Source: an uncultured Litorilinea sp.
GTDB lineage: Bacteria > Chloroflexota > Anaerolineae > Caldilineales > Caldilineaceae
Assembly (NCBI GenBank): GCA_946885925.1
Contig: CAMPHP010000129.1
Location: 1 to 7,529, forward strand
Reading direction: 5' to 3'
Length of the DNA stretch: 7,529 bases
Shown here one piece after another: positions 6,461-7,529 of this stretch; positions within the stretch are counted from its first letter, which is position 1, and each line of letters starts with the position of its first letter. The notes beneath the pieces were generated by a model that worked only from the letters and a program-made list of their open reading frames with translations, was not told the origin of the DNA and did no database searches. The position numbers and the translations under genes were made by a program.

Positions 6461-6502
6461 TCTCCTGTCTGCCCAACAGCGACTCTCCTGTCTGCCCAGC
6501 AG
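6461..6502. repeat. Direct repeat of 19 bp at 23-bp spacing
   Basis: TCTCCTGTCTGCCCAACAG (6461-6479) and TCTCCTGTCTGCCCAGCAG (6484-6502) differ at one base. The heptamer TGTCTGC inside each copy recurs inverted as GCAGACA at 6514-6520. The three copies lie just upstream of the TTGACA at 6541, the place expected for regulator sites acting on the downstream export gene. Confidence 0.65.
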
Positions 6503-6540
6503 TAACCTTATGAGCAGACAAAACTTGCAAGTAAATAAAC

Positions 6541-6568
6541 TTGACAAAGTATCACAACGCTTTACAGT
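6541..6568 (+). promoter_or_regulatory. Candidate sigma-70-type promoter of the membrane fusion protein gene
   Basis: TTGACA (6541-6546) is a perfect -35 hexamer. At 16-base spacing the -10 reads TACAGT (6563-6568), 4 of 6 matches. The start would fall near 6575, leaving a leader of about 85 bases that contains the TCTAGAA inverted repeat. The hexamer match is direct; promoter use is inference. Confidence 0.4.
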
Positions 6569-6611
6569 AGAAAAGTTAAAAATTTTTGTGCATTGATACG
6601 ACCGCTCAAAC

Positions 6612-6633
6612 TCTAGAATGATCATGTTCTAGA
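6612..6633. repeat. Inverted repeat TCTAGAA-N8-TTCTAGA, likely operator
   Basis: Perfect 7-bp arms flank TGATCATG. The element lies 27 bases before the membrane fusion protein start and after the candidate promoter. Operons for this kind of exporter are often governed by TetR- or MarR-type repressors binding such palindromes, but no regulator gene is in the window. Confidence 0.45.
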
Positions 6634-6659
6634 ACAAACGTGTTACAGAATGAGTTCAT

Positions 6660-7529
6660 ATGCGTAGATGGCTGATTATCCTTATCATTGTTATTGTTGC
6701 TGGGGGTGTGGGCTATTATTTCTACAGCCAAGGTGTATTACAACCCCCTGGCGTGGCAGAGGCTACTGCTACACCGCTTCCTGCCATTGAAACCAATCCA
6801 CAAGTCATTGTCGATGCTGTAGTCGTCCCCGCACGCTTTGCCGCGCTTAGCCTCCCTGCTTCTGGCATCGTAGCTGAAGTCTTAGTGGCTGAAGGTGATT
6901 CTGTGGAAGCGGGGCAGGTTCTTGCGCGTCTGGAAAATGAGCGCCAGGTTATCGCTATTGCTCAAGCCGAAGCCCAAGTAAACAGCGCCCAAGCACGCAT
7001 TGCCGAGCTCCGCGCAGGGTCAAGGCCCGAAGAAGTGGCCGCTGCTCAAGCGGCTGTTGATATTGCGAACGCGAGTCTTGCCAAATTGCAGGAAGGTTCG
7101 CGTCAAGAAGACATCACCGCCGCCGAAGCAGGATTAGCCGCAGCCCAGGCTGCCTATCAGCAAGTGTTGGACGGTGCTGAGGATGAGCAATTGATCCAGG
7201 CCGAAGCAGAGTTGGCAAATGCCGAAGCAACGCTGCGCCAGGCCCAAGCCGCCTATGATGATGTGAAATGGCGCAACGATATATCGGCGCTACCTCAAGC
7301 GTCTGAATTGGAGCGGGCCACAAACAATTATGAAGCGGCGCGTGCCCAGTATGATCTCCTTGTGGCAGGTGCCAACGAGAGTGAAATTGCCGCAGCGCGG
7401 GCCCAGGTAGAAGAAGCTCAGGCCGCGCTGGACAAAGCACGCGCGCCTGCTACCGCGAGCGATATTGCCGCTGCTGAATCTGAGGTGCGCCGTGCCGAGG
7501 CTCAATTGGCTTTGTTACTCGCAGGTACA
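6660..7529 (+). CDS. HlyD/MacA-type membrane fusion protein (efflux periplasmic adaptor), 3' partial
   Basis: The frame is open from ATG 6660 to the right edge (290 residues, no stop). The protein begins MRRW followed by a hydrophobic helix (about 4-22), giving an N-terminal anchor with the rest outside. Residues about 66-92 (PASGIVAEVLVAEGDSVEAGQVLARLEN) form half of a biotinyl-lipoyl-like domain, with the usual G-D-V-GQ-L-L/D pattern. From about 95 to the edge runs an Ala/Glu/Gln-rich coiled coil made of reiterated segments, each opening with a turn (RAGSRPEE, QEGSRQED, LDGAEDEQ, VAGANESE, RAPATASD) and an AAAxAxV helix. The returning lipoyl half and beta-barrel must lie beyond the window. 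Family members link an inner-membrane ABC exporter to export of drugs, lipids or peptides, so ABC transporter genes probably follow. Chloroflexota may lack a classical outer membrane, so its exact partner is unclear. The ribosome site is weak (GAG, 5 bases before ATG). Confidence 0.88.
   Translation, partial: MRRWLIILIIVIVAGGVGYYFYSQGVLQPPGVAEATATPLPAIETNPQVIVDAVVVPARFAALSLPASGIVAEVLVAEGDSVEAGQVLARLENERQVIAIAQAEAQVNSAQARIAELRAGSRPEEVAAAQAAVDIANASLAKLQEGSRQEDITAAEAGLAAAQAAYQQVLDGAEDEQLIQAEAELANAEATLRQAQAAYDDVKWRNDISALPQASELERATNNYEAARAQYDLLVAGANESEIAAARAQVEEAQAALDKARAPATASDIAAAESEVRRAEAQLALLLAGT

Larger units (their letters stand above)
5594..6659. other. Gene-free divergent intergenic region, about 1.07 kb
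   Basis: This stretch separates the minus-strand nucleoside hydrolase from the plus-strand membrane fusion protein. The longest open frame (5914-6279, plus) encodes a Cys- and aromatic-scattered sequence with no recognisable domain, no clear ribosome site and no family motif, so I do not call it a gene. Minus-strand frames at 6210-6425 and 6356-6625 look equally random. I saw no tRNA, rRNA, riboswitch or transposase remnant. The region does hold several short direct and inverted repeats, listed separately, that look like regulatory sites of the two divergent genes. Confidence 0.6.

Noticed and set aside
7114..7440. Minus-strand open frame of 108 codons
   Set aside because: Shadow of the membrane fusion protein; its Pro/Arg/His/Leu richness is the antisense of Ala/Glu/Gln coiled coil.

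Overview
The window most likely comes from a bacterium of the phylum Chloroflexota, possibly a Herpetosiphon-like lineage. The base composition is balanced. The strongest clue is a pair of diterpene genes of the type known from Mycobacterium tuberculosis (Rv3377c/Rv3378c) and from Herpetosiphon aurantiacus (kolavenyl diphosphate synthase plus kolavelool synthase). A hybrid kinase with tandem receivers and a secreted protein ending in a '-YVPLIMD' tail also fit that phylum. The assignment is inference from remembered family knowledge; no search was run.

Layout. Positions 2-880 (+) are the 3' end of a two-component gene carrying two receiver domains. It meets, tail to tail and one base apart, a minus-strand set of genes. 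In transcription order these are a secreted nucleoside hydrolase (5593-4193), then after a 151-bp gap a class II diterpene cyclase (4041-2455), an Rv3378c-like cis-prenyltransferase-fold terpene synthase (2464-1535) and a HAD-family phosphatase (1538-882). The last three overlap by 10 and 4 bases and are almost certainly one translationally coupled operon. Positions 5594-6659 form a divergent gene-free region of about 1.07 kb, rich in short direct and inverted repeats. At 6660 a plus-strand HlyD-type membrane fusion protein begins and runs off the right edge.

How the genes work together. The cyclase should protonate and cyclise geranylgeranyl diphosphate into a bicyclic diphosphate (halimadienyl, kolavenyl or similar). 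The Rv3378c-like enzyme should then ionise off the diphosphate to give a diterpene alcohol or hydrocarbon. The HAD protein may be an accessory phosphatase. No GGPP synthase, methyltransferase or P450 lies in the window, so the precursor must come from elsewhere. The small cyclase/synthase/HAD set is the most interesting content: its product cannot be predicted from sequence, and the second enzyme has Gly where the Mycobacterium enzyme has a key Asp. The neighbouring nucleoside hydrolase and the membrane fusion protein show no evident link to terpene chemistry.
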